From Kuenenia sp039794105 (GTDB lineage Bacteria; Planctomycetota; Brocadiia; Brocadiales; Brocadiaceae): a stretch of 64,000 nucleotides of DNA. Position numbers and translations under genes: made by a program. The DNA lies in the NCBI RefSeq assembly GCF_039794105.1, contig NZ_JBDIWA010000004.1:1-64000 (forward strand), given 5' to 3'. This document shows, in pieces, positions 54,616 to 62,722 of the stretch; the stretch's first letter is position 1, and each line of letters begins with the position of its first letter. A model generated the notes under the pieces. It was not told the DNA's origin and searched no databases. It saw nothing but the letters and a program-made list of their open reading frames with translations.

Positions 54616-55293
54616 TTATATGCTGAGATACTGTTCCTCACCCTGTATCCATGCAAAATGTAATTCAAGATTACTCATACTCATGGATGAAATAAGGTTT
54701 GGAGCGCCACGCAGGTTAAAAAGGCCTAGAAACTTGTTGTAATCATCAAACCATTCATGCGTCTGACTGAAAGAACGCACCATCATCACGGCATGCGCAG
54801 CATTAAAACGCTTCGCTTCAATGATTGCAGAAGCAGTCCTATGCAGAAGCTGGTATCTGATGGTTTTTGGGATAGTTTCATTCAAGCATAACTCGTTTTT
54901 CAAAAATTCAAGCCTTTTCCGTTTGCCAGGCGAGTCTTGTTCCATCCATTCATAGAGAGTAGGCCCAAAAGGTTCAGAAACTTTACCCTCAACGCCCATT
55001 GATACCAATTCATTTTTAGATTTTGCCAAGACCCAAATATCATTTTGAGACGGTCGCTGGCCTCCGGGCAGTGGTACTTTGTGTTCCGGGAGTATCAGAA
55101 GTGGTTCTAAATCATAAAAAGGTGCTCCTGCCTTCGAGAAAACAAATTGTACACTTGCCGGGAAGCCATTAGCTTCTTCCCAACAATAGGCAAGTGCCCT
55201 GGCTGAATAACCGGATTTCCACTGTTTGTCTGGTTCAGACAGGAAGTCTTTCCAATCTTCTGGTGATTTTGTAGGAATTAGAATGTTGGACAA
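54616..55293 (-). CDS. hypothetical protein, DUF6946-like
   Basis: A 225-residue protein that opens with a conserved-looking block (PTKSPEDWKDFLSEPDKQWKSGYSARALAYCWE). Next come PEHKVPLPGGQRPSQNDIWVLA and VEGKVSEPFGPTLYEWM. The D-x(n)-E-x-K arrangement (NDIW ... VEGKV) is compatible with a PD-(D/E)XK nuclease fold, but this is only a pattern match. I believe the family is DUF6946 from memory of its conserved motifs. No restriction or defence partner is adjacent. Confidence 0.7.
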   Translation of the reverse strand: MSNILIPTKSPEDWKDFLSEPDKQWKSGYSARALAYCWEEANGFPASVQFVFSKAGAPFYDLEPLLILPEHKVPLPGGQRPSQNDIWVLAKSKNELVSMGVEGKVSEPFGPTLYEWMEQDSPGKRKRLEFLKNELCLNETIPKTIRYQLLHRTASAIIEAKRFNAAHAVMMVRSFSQTHEWFDDYNKFLGLFNLRGAPNLISSMSMSNLELHFAWIQGEEQYLSI

Positions 55294-55397
55294 TTCTTTG
55301 CTACCTCAATATTTCTGTCAAATCTTAACCTGATAAGGTTTATTCAAATAAAACGAATAGTAAATATCAAAGCTGTGGGCCCAATCCCGTGTCTGTT

Positions 55398-55676
55398 CTA
55401 TTTCCCTATTTCTCTTATTTTGATTTTACCATCTACAAACATCTCTTTTTTGATCTTTGATAGTTTTTTTACCCTTGCTTCCATCTTTAGCGCCATACTC
55501 CTGCTTCCAATCTTCTTTTTCATGACCAGCGTTAAAGGGGCTTTTCCCCTTAAATATTTTGCCCCTTTTTTATCATCACTTGAGTGTTCTGCAAATCTTC
55601 TTTCCACATCGGTGGTAATGCCAGTATATAATCTTCCATGTTTACATCGTATGACATACAAAAACCAATTATTCAT
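55398..55676 (-). CDS. GIY-YIG nuclease-superfamily protein (UPF0213 type)
   Basis: A 92-residue single-domain protein. The GIY-YIG core reads LYVIRCKHGRLYTGITTDVERRFAEH with the conserved Arg of RRFAEH. Family members start with MNNWFLYVIRC, so ATG 55676 is chosen over the ATG 13 codons upstream. Biochemical role in this small group is unknown; DNA binding or repair is possible. Confidence 0.88.
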   Translation of the reverse strand: MNNWFLYVIRCKHGRLYTGITTDVERRFAEHSSDDKKGAKYLRGKAPLTLVMKKKIGSRSMALKMEARVKKLSKIKKEMFVDGKIKIREIGK

Positions 55677-55749
55677 TTTTAAACGCCTCACATAAGCATA
55701 ATCGGCGCGAAGCATGGAGCGACTGCATGCATGTCATTGTTATGCTCCT

Positions 55750-56202
55750 TCAGCCCTTACAATGTTTTGTCAGAAAACGATCCAGTTGGTAGGCGAACGA
55801 CTGAATGTCTTTCCGGCCAAACGAAGAGGGGCCGCCGGTAATCATGCCGCCGTTCCGGAGTTCATTCAGGAGATTGCGCATAGCCAGCCGCTGTTTTATG
55901 TTCGCTTCCGTATAAAGCTCACCTCGCGGGTCAATCGCATATCCGCCCTTCTCAACAACGCGGTCTGCAAGCGGTATATCAGCAGTAATAACCAGGTCGC
56001 CCTGTTGAACCATTGCAACAATACGATTATCTGCCACATCAAAACCCGTAGATACAGTAATACTCGAAATGTACATAGATTGAGGAATCTTCAGATGCTT
56101 GTTCGAGACCAGAATCAAAGGAACGCGAACACGCTCAACTGCCCGGAACAGGATATCCACTATCACGCCGGGAAATGCATCAGCATCGACGAGTATCTGC
56201 AT
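55750..56202 (-). CDS. UPF0178 (YaiI/YqxD) family protein
   Basis: A 150-residue PIN-like protein with VDADAFPGVIVDILFRAVER at the N-terminus and DLVITADIPLADRVVEKGG in the middle, the acidic residues expected for metal binding, then RNLLNELRNGGMITGGPSSFGRKD. The length is exact for the family. Nuclease activity is suspected for the family but unproven. It stands 73 bases upstream of the GIY-YIG gene on the same strand. Confidence 0.92.
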   Translation of the reverse strand: MQILVDADAFPGVIVDILFRAVERVRVPLILVSNKHLKIPQSMYISSITVSTGFDVADNRIVAMVQQGDLVITADIPLADRVVEKGGYAIDPRGELYTEANIKQRLAMRNLLNELRNGGMITGGPSSFGRKDIQSFAYQLDRFLTKHCKG

Positions 56203-56301
56203 TTAACGCCCTTTCAGGGAATAATGCCCGCTGTATAACAGGTAGCGATGTTTCTTTATATTCGGCTTTCACGACACATATGCAATGCAATTAAAATTTA
56301 T

Positions 56302-56632
56302 GTAACACTTTAGTATTTTGAAAAATTCCAACAATGTAGCGCGACGAGGTTCGTCGCATTATTTTGAGTAGACCCTATTCTTTATCGTATATAGCCAAAA
56401 GTATCTGTTTTTCTAAAATTTAATATACAATCCAGGTATCAATAGATGGGTGGCACAGGCATCTTGCCTGTGCGGAATACAGGCAGGATGCCTGTACCAC
56501 CCTTGCAATAAATTTTATTATTCATCTTCCGAAAACCTTATTTTTTTGACAATATCGCACTGTTTTTTTGGTGCGACGAACCTCGTCGCACTACAAATGA
56601 CTATTTCCTGTTTCAAAAGACTAAAGTGTTAC
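56302..56632. repeat. family A miniature inverted-repeat element, copy B (331 bp) with a nested hairpin
   Basis: Ends GTAACACTTTAGTATTTTGA and TTTCAAAAGACTAAAGTGTTAC match copy A. Two GCGACGA-type palindromes lie near 56339-56357 and 56571-56593. A segment GAGTAGACCCTATTCTTTAT is present in inverted orientation relative to copy A. A nested hairpin at 56448-56502 has 24-base arms (GGGTGGCACAGGCATCTTGC and complement) with two mismatches. Confidence 0.85.
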
Positions 56633-56707
56633 AAATTATTACAAATTTATACGCCTATTTGTGCTAAAATAAAAGGAAATTTGCATAAATCAAATTGTTC
56701 TGCTAAC

Positions 56708-56736
56708 TTGACAACATATTTTTATTGTGTTATTAT
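56708..56736 (+). promoter_or_regulatory. strong sigma70-type promoter of the site-2 protease operon
   Basis: TTGACA at 56708-56713, a 17-base spacer ending TTATTGTGT, and TATTAT at 56731-56736. Confidence 0.75.
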
Positions 56737-56776
56737 TTTTTATAATTTTTAAAATTTTAATAATAGGGACAGAGCG

Positions 56777-57409
56777 ATTTTTAATATAAACAATTTAATC
56801 ATAACAATACCAGCAATTCTTTATGCGTTGACAATACATGAATTTTTTCATGGTTGGACGGCAAACAGGTGTGGCGACCCAACAGCAAGACTACAAGGCA
56901 GATTAACGTTAAACCCGCTTGCCCATATCGATATTATGGGGGCGTTATGTTTTGTTTTTGCAGGTTTTGGATGGGGCAAACCTGTTCCCATAAATCCCAA
57001 CAATTTTAGAACTCCACGCAGGGATAACATGATTGTTTCATTTGCAGGCCCTGCATCTAATTTCATTTCGGCATTTTTATTTGGCATGGCATTTCAGCTT
57101 TTGCGCAATATTCCCCTTCCGTCAAATCTCTCCATGATGATATTTAATTTATTAATCACGGTGATTGTCGTAAACCTGTCATTGGCATTTTTTAATATGA
57201 TCCCAATTTTTCCTCTTGACGGTTCACATATCCTGGAAGGCTTATTGCCGTATAGACTGTCCGTCCGATATAAAGAAATAGAACGTTACGGACCCTTTAT
57301 CCTGTTAGGGCTTATTGTAATGGGGAATTTTACCGGTGTGTCTATTATTAGCCTGGTGCTTGGCCCTCCGATAAAATACTTCCTGAGGCTTTTCTCCGGA
57401 TTATCTTAA
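56777..57409 (+). CDS. site-2 protease family (M50) membrane metalloprotease with non-canonical start
   Basis: An intramembrane zinc protease. HEFFH follows the first helix, and FPLDGSHIL carries the second metal-site Asp. SFAGPASNF and two further helices complete a compact M50 core. Similarity to family members requires residues upstream of the first TTG (56828), because that TTG would remove most of helix 1 and leave HExxH at residue 4. The frame is open upstream but holds no ATG, GTG or TTG in the right place. ATT at 56777 has AGGGA seven bases before it and encodes IFNINNLIITIPAILYAL, the expected helix. I therefore place the start there, as inference. Confidence 0.8.
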   Translation: MFNINNLIITIPAILYALTIHEFFHGWTANRCGDPTARLQGRLTLNPLAHIDIMGALCFVFAGFGWGKPVPINPNNFRTPRRDNMIVSFAGPASNFISAFLFGMAFQLLRNIPLPSNLSMMIFNLLITVIVVNLSLAFFNMIPIFPLDGSHILEGLLPYRLSVRYKEIERYGPFILLGLIVMGNFTGVSIISLVLGPPIKYFLRLFSGLS

Positions 57410-57481
57410 AAGGGAGGACGGCATTTTTATTGAAGCGGCAGAGAAAAATGCAGTACTTTTACTTTTTGCAGGATAAGCTTT

Positions 57482-58219
57482 ATGGAAATAACGGATAATT
57501 ATAAAGTAGATTTGGACATTTATAACGGTCCTGTTGATCTGCTCCTTTATTTGATTAAAAAGGAAGAGGTAAATATTTATGACATTCCTATTTCCAGGAT
57601 TACAGAACACTATTTGCACTATGTGGATGCATTGCAGACGCTTGACATGAACAATATCGGCGATTTTTTGATAATGGCCGCAACGTTAATGTATATAAAA
57701 TCGTATATGCTCCTTCCAAAGACCGAAATGAAAGATGAAGATGAAATTGAAGACCCAAGGACTTCTTTGGTAAAACAATTGTTAGAATATAAAAAATACA
57801 AGGAAACCTCTATCGTCTTGTCTCATAAAGCGGATCATTGGGGCAGAAAATGGAAACGTTTATATTATGAAAATCCCTTAGAAACAGCGGCAGAAAACGA
57901 AGAGAAAATTCCTCTTGAAGGGGTGAGCCTTTGGGATTTGTTGCAAAAATTTTCAGACCTGATGAGTCAAACATTGTTTGATGTTCAGGGCAGGACAATT
58001 GTTTACGACGATACCCCGGTAAAGGATTATATGGAGGCCGTTCTATTGCGTGTTCAACAGGGTGCCCCTGTTTCTTTTTTTGCGCTTTTTGAAGGGATAA
58101 GAGAAAGACATCGCATCATTGGTTTTTTTTTGGCGCTATTAGAATTGGTAAGGCAGAATAAGGTAAGAATAGAACAGCCATTAAATTACTCCGACGTACA
58201 AATATTTTTATACAATTAA
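57482..58219 (+). CDS. scpA: segregation and condensation protein A
   Basis: The kleisin subunit linking Smc and ScpB in chromosome condensation, 245 residues. The N-terminal block DIYNGPVDLLLYLIKKEEVNIYDIPISRITEHYL and MAATLMYIKSYMLLP are diagnostic. The winged-helix end (about 195-245) closes the protein. scpB is not adjacent. The gene is 72 bases after the site-2 protease, a common linkage. Confidence 0.95.
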   Translation: MEITDNYKVDLDIYNGPVDLLLYLIKKEEVNIYDIPISRITEHYLHYVDALQTLDMNNIGDFLIMAATLMYIKSYMLLPKTEMKDEDEIEDPRTSLVKQLLEYKKYKETSIVLSHKADHWGRKWKRLYYENPLETAAENEEKIPLEGVSLWDLLQKFSDLMSQTLFDVQGRTIVYDDTPVKDYMEAVLLRVQQGAPVSFFALFEGIRERHRIIGFFLALLELVRQNKVRIEQPLNYSDVQIFLYN

Positions 58220-58483
58220 TTACACACACTTTAACTCGCCACTTTTTCACCTCTTTTTTGTGCAAGCGTATCCCATAACATTGGCATACATAGTTTTAAT
58301 TTGAATTTAATTCGTTAGTTTGTTAGTATCTCTGCTTCTTTGTTTGTCTCGTAAGGCAGGTATTGCCGCCGAAAAAATAAACACGCGGACATAAATGTGA
58401 GTTTTATTTTTGGCTGCGGCTGCTTAAAAAGTATTCAAAAAAATGTTTTTGGCATTGAAATGTCATTTTGGAGATAATAGGTT
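58220..58483. other. gap between scpA and the Trm112 gene
   Basis: AT-rich with no accepted gene and no clear promoter. GGAGA before the ATG at 58484 is the ribosome site of the next gene. Confidence 0.3.
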
Positions 58484-58663
58484 ATGGTTTCTAAGGAATT
58501 GTTGGAAATACTCGCATGTCCGCTGTGCAAAACAGATGTTCGGCTGGAGGGAGACAGGATTATCTGTGTACAATGCGGGCGAAGGTATCCTGTAAAAGAT
58601 GATATACCGGTTATGCTCATAGATGAAGCGGAATTGCCTGAAACGAAAGAGAAGGAAGCTTAA
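58484..58663 (+). CDS. Trm112-family zinc-ribbon protein
   Basis: A 59-residue protein: LLEILACPLCKTDVRL, then IICVQCGRRYPVKDDIPVML. The four cysteines 12, 15, 28 and 31 form a zinc ribbon. In other organisms Trm112-like proteins activate methyltransferases; bacterial members often sit near lipid A or rRNA genes with uncertain roles. The stop codon overlaps the yidC start (TAATG), so the two are coupled. Confidence 0.92.
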   Translation: MVSKELLEILACPLCKTDVRLEGDRIICVQCGRRYPVKDDIPVMLIDEAELPETKEKEA

Positions 58664-60351
58664 TGGATAGAAGAGCGCTGATTGCATTAATCATTTGCGG
58701 GGTAATAATGTTATTATACTACCCCATTATATTGCCCTTGCTGTCGCCAAAAACAGAAAAGGTAACACAAGAGGAACTCTCTGCCGAAAAACGTGGCGAA
58801 GCAAAAAAAGAAACAAGAACGGTCGCTCCTTCGTTGCTGACTTCTCCGGAAACTTTGCATGAGATGGATATACATAAAGAGGAAGTTGTGGTTGAAAATG
58901 AATATATTAAAACAGTGTGGATAAATGAAGGAGCGGCGCTCAAGTCGGTTAAACTAAAGGATTTTAAAAGTCAGGATTCGAAAGATACTTTAGAATTAAT
59001 AAAAGATGCTGATACGGAATATCGTCCCCTCGCCATAAGCTATATATATCAAAATGCAAATTTCCAAAGACAGAGATACAGGATAATTGATAGAAGCAAG
59101 GGTAGGATCTCATTTAGTACAAGTCTGGAAAGCGGGCTTAATCTTATCAAGACCGTTTCCATACCGGATGGTAAATACCATGTGGATATGGAAATTGTAT
59201 TGGAAAACAATACAGACTCTGAAATTTCTTTAGCATACGATATCATTGCCTCATCCATGATTACGCATGAAGGTGAAATTTCAGCCGACATTGCAGGGCT
59301 TGTCGGCATCGATATGGGGAACCATAAAGTTAAATTAGTATCCACTGCACCGAAAGGATTTCCGGCCAAAAATGAGTCCCGCGGCATTGTCTGGGCGGGT
59401 TCAACGAATAAGTATTTTGCCACTGTGTTGAAGCCTGTTTCCAGTGAATGGGTAGCATCTGTTCACCTTCAGGCATTTGATATGCAAGGTATGCCGTCAG
59501 AGGGAAAATCGGAACAGGGTGACTTTATGGTCAGCTTGCAGACGGGGAGAATACACATAGCTCCGCACACGTCCGTCAGGCATGGATATCTCTATTTTGT
59601 AGGCCCGAAGAAAGAAGAGGTTTTGGGGCAATATAGCACCATGGATGCTATCATAAGTTATGGGTGGTTGCATGCCATAAGTAAATTGCTTCTTGGTTTT
59701 TTAAATGCTGTTCATAGCGTAATTCCCAATTATGGCATTTCCATCATTGTATTAACGATAATTATCAAGGCGCTTTTGTTTCCGTTAACGAGAAAAAGCC
59801 AGGTTTCCATGTTTAGGATGCAACAGTTGCAACCGCTGATTAACCAGCTCAAGGAAAAATATAAAAACAATAAGCAAAAAATAGGTCAGGAACAGGTATT
59901 GTTGTTTAAAAAATATGGCGTAAATCCAATGAGCGGCTGCTTGCCAATGATATTGCAATTGCCTGTTTTTTTTGCACTGTTCAGAACGCTGCAGCTCTCT
60001 TTTGAAATGAGGCAGGCGCCTTTTGTTTTTTGGATAAATGATCTTTCCATGCCCGACACACTGATGTATTTGCCGTTTACCATTCCTTTTCTCGGTAATA
60101 CCCTGAATATCCTGCCGATAATAATGACCGGCGCATCTTTTGTTCAGATGAAATTAACGCCGAAATCTCCAGCCACTGACCCACAGGCGCAGGCGCAGCA
60201 AAAAATGATGTCGTTTATGCCAATTATGTTTGCGTTCATTTTATATAAAATGCCTTCAGGGCTTACCCTTTATTGGACAACAAGCACTATATTCAGCATC
60301 GTTGAAAGCCTCTTCATTAGAAAATCTATTAAAAAGATAAAAATAGTTTAG
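58663..60351 (+). CDS. yidC: membrane protein insertase YidC
   Basis: An Oxa1-family insertase of 562 residues. The N-terminal helix (about 5-23) is followed by a large periplasmic domain (about 60-335), as in Gram-negative-type YidC. The insertase core starts at SKLLLGFLNAVHSVIPNYGISIIVLTII and contains LFPLTRKSQVSMFRMQQLQP, GCLPMILQLPVFFALFRTL and the final SGLTLYWTTSTIFSI. The canonical mnmE gene follows, as in many bacteria. Confidence 0.96.
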   Translation: MDRRALIALIICGVIMLLYYPIILPLLSPKTEKVTQEELSAEKRGEAKKETRTVAPSLLTSPETLHEMDIHKEEVVVENEYIKTVWINEGAALKSVKLKDFKSQDSKDTLELIKDADTEYRPLAISYIYQNANFQRQRYRIIDRSKGRISFSTSLESGLNLIKTVSIPDGKYHVDMEIVLENNTDSEISLAYDIIASSMITHEGEISADIAGLVGIDMGNHKVKLVSTAPKGFPAKNESRGIVWAGSTNKYFATVLKPVSSEWVASVHLQAFDMQGMPSEGKSEQGDFMVSLQTGRIHIAPHTSVRHGYLYFVGPKKEEVLGQYSTMDAIISYGWLHAISKLLLGFLNAVHSVIPNYGISIIVLTIIIKALLFPLTRKSQVSMFRMQQLQPLINQLKEKYKNNKQKIGQEQVLLFKKYGVNPMSGCLPMILQLPVFFALFRTLQLSFEMRQAPFVFWINDLSMPDTLMYLPFTIPFLGNTLNILPIIMTGASFVQMKLTPKSPATDPQAQAQQKMMSFMPIMFAFILYKMPSGLTLYWTTSTIFSIVESLFIRKSIKKIKIV

Positions 60352-60431
60352 TGTGAGCCCCCCTTTTTTTGCGCTCCCATAGCTAAATATTCAATAGGCA
60401 AAAAATATCCCTAATATAACCGTGACGTCAT

Positions 60432-61838
60432 ATGTTTCCTGAAGTACAGGATACCATTCTTACCGTGGCAACGCCGGCAGGCAGATCCTTTCACGCAGTG
60501 ATCAGGATAAGCGGGTCAGAGGCAATTCCCTCGATCCATGAAATATTTGTTCCTTCCGCTAATATAAAACTAGAAAACGTACAAACATTTATTTCTATAA
60601 AAGGATGTATTTGTTTGCCTGCGGAGTCATTAAAAATTCCTGCTGTTTTATATGTGATGAGGCAGCCACATTCCTATACAAAAGAAGATATCGTGGAGAT
60701 TCACACCTTGGGAGGCAGGCCAATCGGAGAAATGATCCTGCAATATATTTTACAAAAAAAAACTGGATTAAAAGACGGTTTGCGGCTTTCGCGGCCGGGA
60801 GAATTTACAAGACGGGCATTTTTGCACGGACGGATAGACCTTGCGCAGGCAGAAGCGATAAAAAATCTCATTCGTTCGCAATCAGATTCAGAACTCGATT
60901 TGGCAATTTTGCAATTGTCGGGAAATGCTTCTCAGCGGATTAAAAATATTCAAAACAAAATAACCTCCCTTTGTACGTATATTGAAACTTCCATTGACTT
61001 TTCAGACCAGGACATTGAATTAATATCCCGGGCGGAAATGATAAACAAAATGGAAGATATTAGAAATGATATCGTTAATCTTATGAATAAGCCGCCGGCG
61101 GATAAAATATCTTCTGAAGAAATCCGCACGGTACTATATGGCAAACCGAATGTGGGAAAATCGAGTTTGATTAACGCGCTGCTGGGGGAGAAAAGAGCTA
61201 TTGTCAGTGACAGACCAGGGACTACGCGTGATATGGTTACCGGAGTTTTAGAAATGGGAAGCGTGTATTTTAAATTAACTGATGTAGCGGGATTTGATGA
61301 AGCAAGAGAACATGTTTTTGTACAAGCAAGAGAAAAGGCTCAAAGTGCCTTGAAAAGTGCACATCTGTTATTGCTTGTTTTTGCCGGTAATGAGAAAATG
61401 GATATCCAATCATTGGAAATAAATCATAGTGAGGTTGCCAATAATGTAATTGTGGTGGTCAACAAATGCGATTTAATGCCGGCCTGTTCATCCTTTAAAC
61501 TGCCGGAGGAAGTAAAAAAATATCCTGTTGTGTATGTTTCTGCATTAAACGGTAAGGGACTGGAGAGATTAAAAACACTGATGCTTGATAAAGTTCTGGA
61601 CGGGCAGATAGATCGATCAAATACACTTCATTTTTTTAACGTTTATCAAAAAGACGCCTTGCAACGGTCGTACGAACGAATAGAACAAGCAATAGCGTCT
61701 TTCAGGGATACTATGAGCGATGAATTTATTGCCATAGACCTGAGAATGGCAGTGGACATTCTTGGTGAAGTAGTAGGTGAAATTACGACAGAGGATATTT
61801 TAGATAAAATATTTCAGGAATTTTGTATTGGCAAGTGA
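60432..61838 (+). CDS. mnmE: tRNA uridine-5-carboxymethylaminomethyl modification GTPase MnmE
   Basis: MnmE, with MnmG, modifies the wobble uridine of certain tRNAs using a folate C1 unit and FAD. The 468-residue protein has LRLSRPGEFTRRAFLHGRIDL (118 on), the G domain GKPNVGKS 237-244, PGTTRD 262-267, NKCD 344-347, and a full C-terminal IFQEFCIGK with the catalytic Cys465. The G3 motif reads DVAG (284-287) instead of DTAG, and the following switch segment (GFDEAREHVFVQA) differs from the usual GLRET form. The yidC-mnmE order is the classical one. A second, C-terminally short paralogue is at 42.2-43.6 kb. Confidence 0.92.
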   Translation: MFPEVQDTILTVATPAGRSFHAVIRISGSEAIPSIHEIFVPSANIKLENVQTFISIKGCICLPAESLKIPAVLYVMRQPHSYTKEDIVEIHTLGGRPIGEMILQYILQKKTGLKDGLRLSRPGEFTRRAFLHGRIDLAQAEAIKNLIRSQSDSELDLAILQLSGNASQRIKNIQNKITSLCTYIETSIDFSDQDIELISRAEMINKMEDIRNDIVNLMNKPPADKISSEEIRTVLYGKPNVGKSSLINALLGEKRAIVSDRPGTTRDMVTGVLEMGSVYFKLTDVAGFDEAREHVFVQAREKAQSALKSAHLLLLVFAGNEKMDIQSLEINHSEVANNVIVVVNKCDLMPACSSFKLPEEVKKYPVVYVSALNGKGLERLKTLMLDKVLDGQIDRSNTLHFFNVYQKDALQRSYERIEQAIASFRDTMSDEFIAIDLRMAVDILGEVVGEITTEDILDKIFQEFCIGK

Positions 61839-61839
61839 C

Positions 61840-62319
61840 ATGCACGAGAGGCCTTCATGGGACGAATATTTTTTGAGGATTACAAAAGAAGTTGCGCGGC
61901 GGTCAACATGCTTGCGCAGACAGGTAGGTGCTGTTCTTGTGCTGGAAAAACATATTCTTGCCACAGGTTACAATGGAGCGCCAAGCGGGCTTCAGCATTG
62001 TCTGGAAATTGGCTGTTTGCGGGAACAATTAAGAGTGCCGCCTGGCGAACGCCACGAATTATGCCGTGGGCTTCATGCTGAAATGAATGCTCTTATACAA
62101 GCAGCGCGCTACGGAATAAAAATTTCGGGAGCAACCTTGTATAGCACAACCTGTCCATGTTCTTTGTGTGCTAAAATGCTGGTGAATGCCGGAATAAAGC
62201 GTATTGTTACCCTTTCCGATTACCCCGATGCCCTTGCAAAAGAAATACTTCATATGGCAAATGTCCCGGTTGACTTTGCAGGGCTTGAAGAACCTGTTGT
62301 GGGCGATGAAAAATGGTAA
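61840..62319 (+). CDS. dCMP deaminase-type cytidine deaminase
   Basis: A 159-residue zinc deaminase converting dCMP to dUMP (ComEB-like). The zinc and catalytic residues are GLHAEMNA (His79, Glu81) and TCPCSLC (Cys107, Cys110). The CLRRQVGAVLVLEKHILATGYNGAPSG opening is typical of deoxycytidylate deaminases. ATG 61840 begins one base after the mnmE stop; the TTG at 61828 would overlap it. It probably shares the yidC-mnmE transcript. Confidence 0.92.
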   Translation: MHERPSWDEYFLRITKEVARRSTCLRRQVGAVLVLEKHILATGYNGAPSGLQHCLEIGCLREQLRVPPGERHELCRGLHAEMNALIQAARYGIKISGATLYSTTCPCSLCAKMLVNAGIKRIVTLSDYPDALAKEILHMANVPVDFAGLEEPVVGDEKW

Positions 62320-62446
62320 CAAAACACCTTTCAAAAATAAAAAGTTTTTGTCCCCGATAGTATACGTGTTAAGCGCAATAATACAGTAAAAACGTTGAAT
62401 TGTTTTTGTTTGAAAATCAATAAAGCAGGTTTTTTGATAAATCTCC

Positions 62447-62475
62447 TTGACATCATATATCTTGTATGATATATA
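62447..62475 (+). promoter_or_regulatory. sigma70-type promoter of nrdR with an internal dyad
   Basis: TTGACA at 62447-62452, a 17-base spacer and TATATA at 62470-62475. The spacer holds a dyad ATCATA-TATCTTG-TATGAT (62452-62470) that could be an operator. It does not match the NrdR-box consensus. Confidence 0.6.
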
Positions 62476-62561
62476 CTTCAGACTAACATATATAGCGATA
62501 CAGGTATTTTGGTTCCTTATCTGTAATTTCTTTACATTGTTTTGTTAAAATATTTAATGGT

Positions 62562-62711
62562 GAAACCCGAAATACTGAATACGAAACGAATTCTAATGAT
62601 AAAATGATTTGATATTCTAAGCGAGCGCATCTTTCGTATTTCGTGATTTGTATTGTTGTTTGGATTTGTTTTGTATTTCGTGCTTGTTTGGTTCTGGCTT
62701 GTCCAGGTTAG
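62562..62711. repeat. family B miniature element in the nrdR leader
   Basis: It carries the family B core AACGAATTCTAATGATAAAA, GCATCTTTCGTATTTCGTG and the right end CGTGCTTGTTTGGTTCTGGC, ending 12 bases before the nrdR ATG. The left outer arm is degraded. Confidence 0.8.
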
Positions 62712-62722
62712 GTTAAGGACAC

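Noticed and set aside
54616..56202. Defence island of nuclease-like genes
   Set aside because: The GIY-YIG and UPF0178 proteins are common housekeeping-type families; no restriction, toxin or ATPase partner is present.
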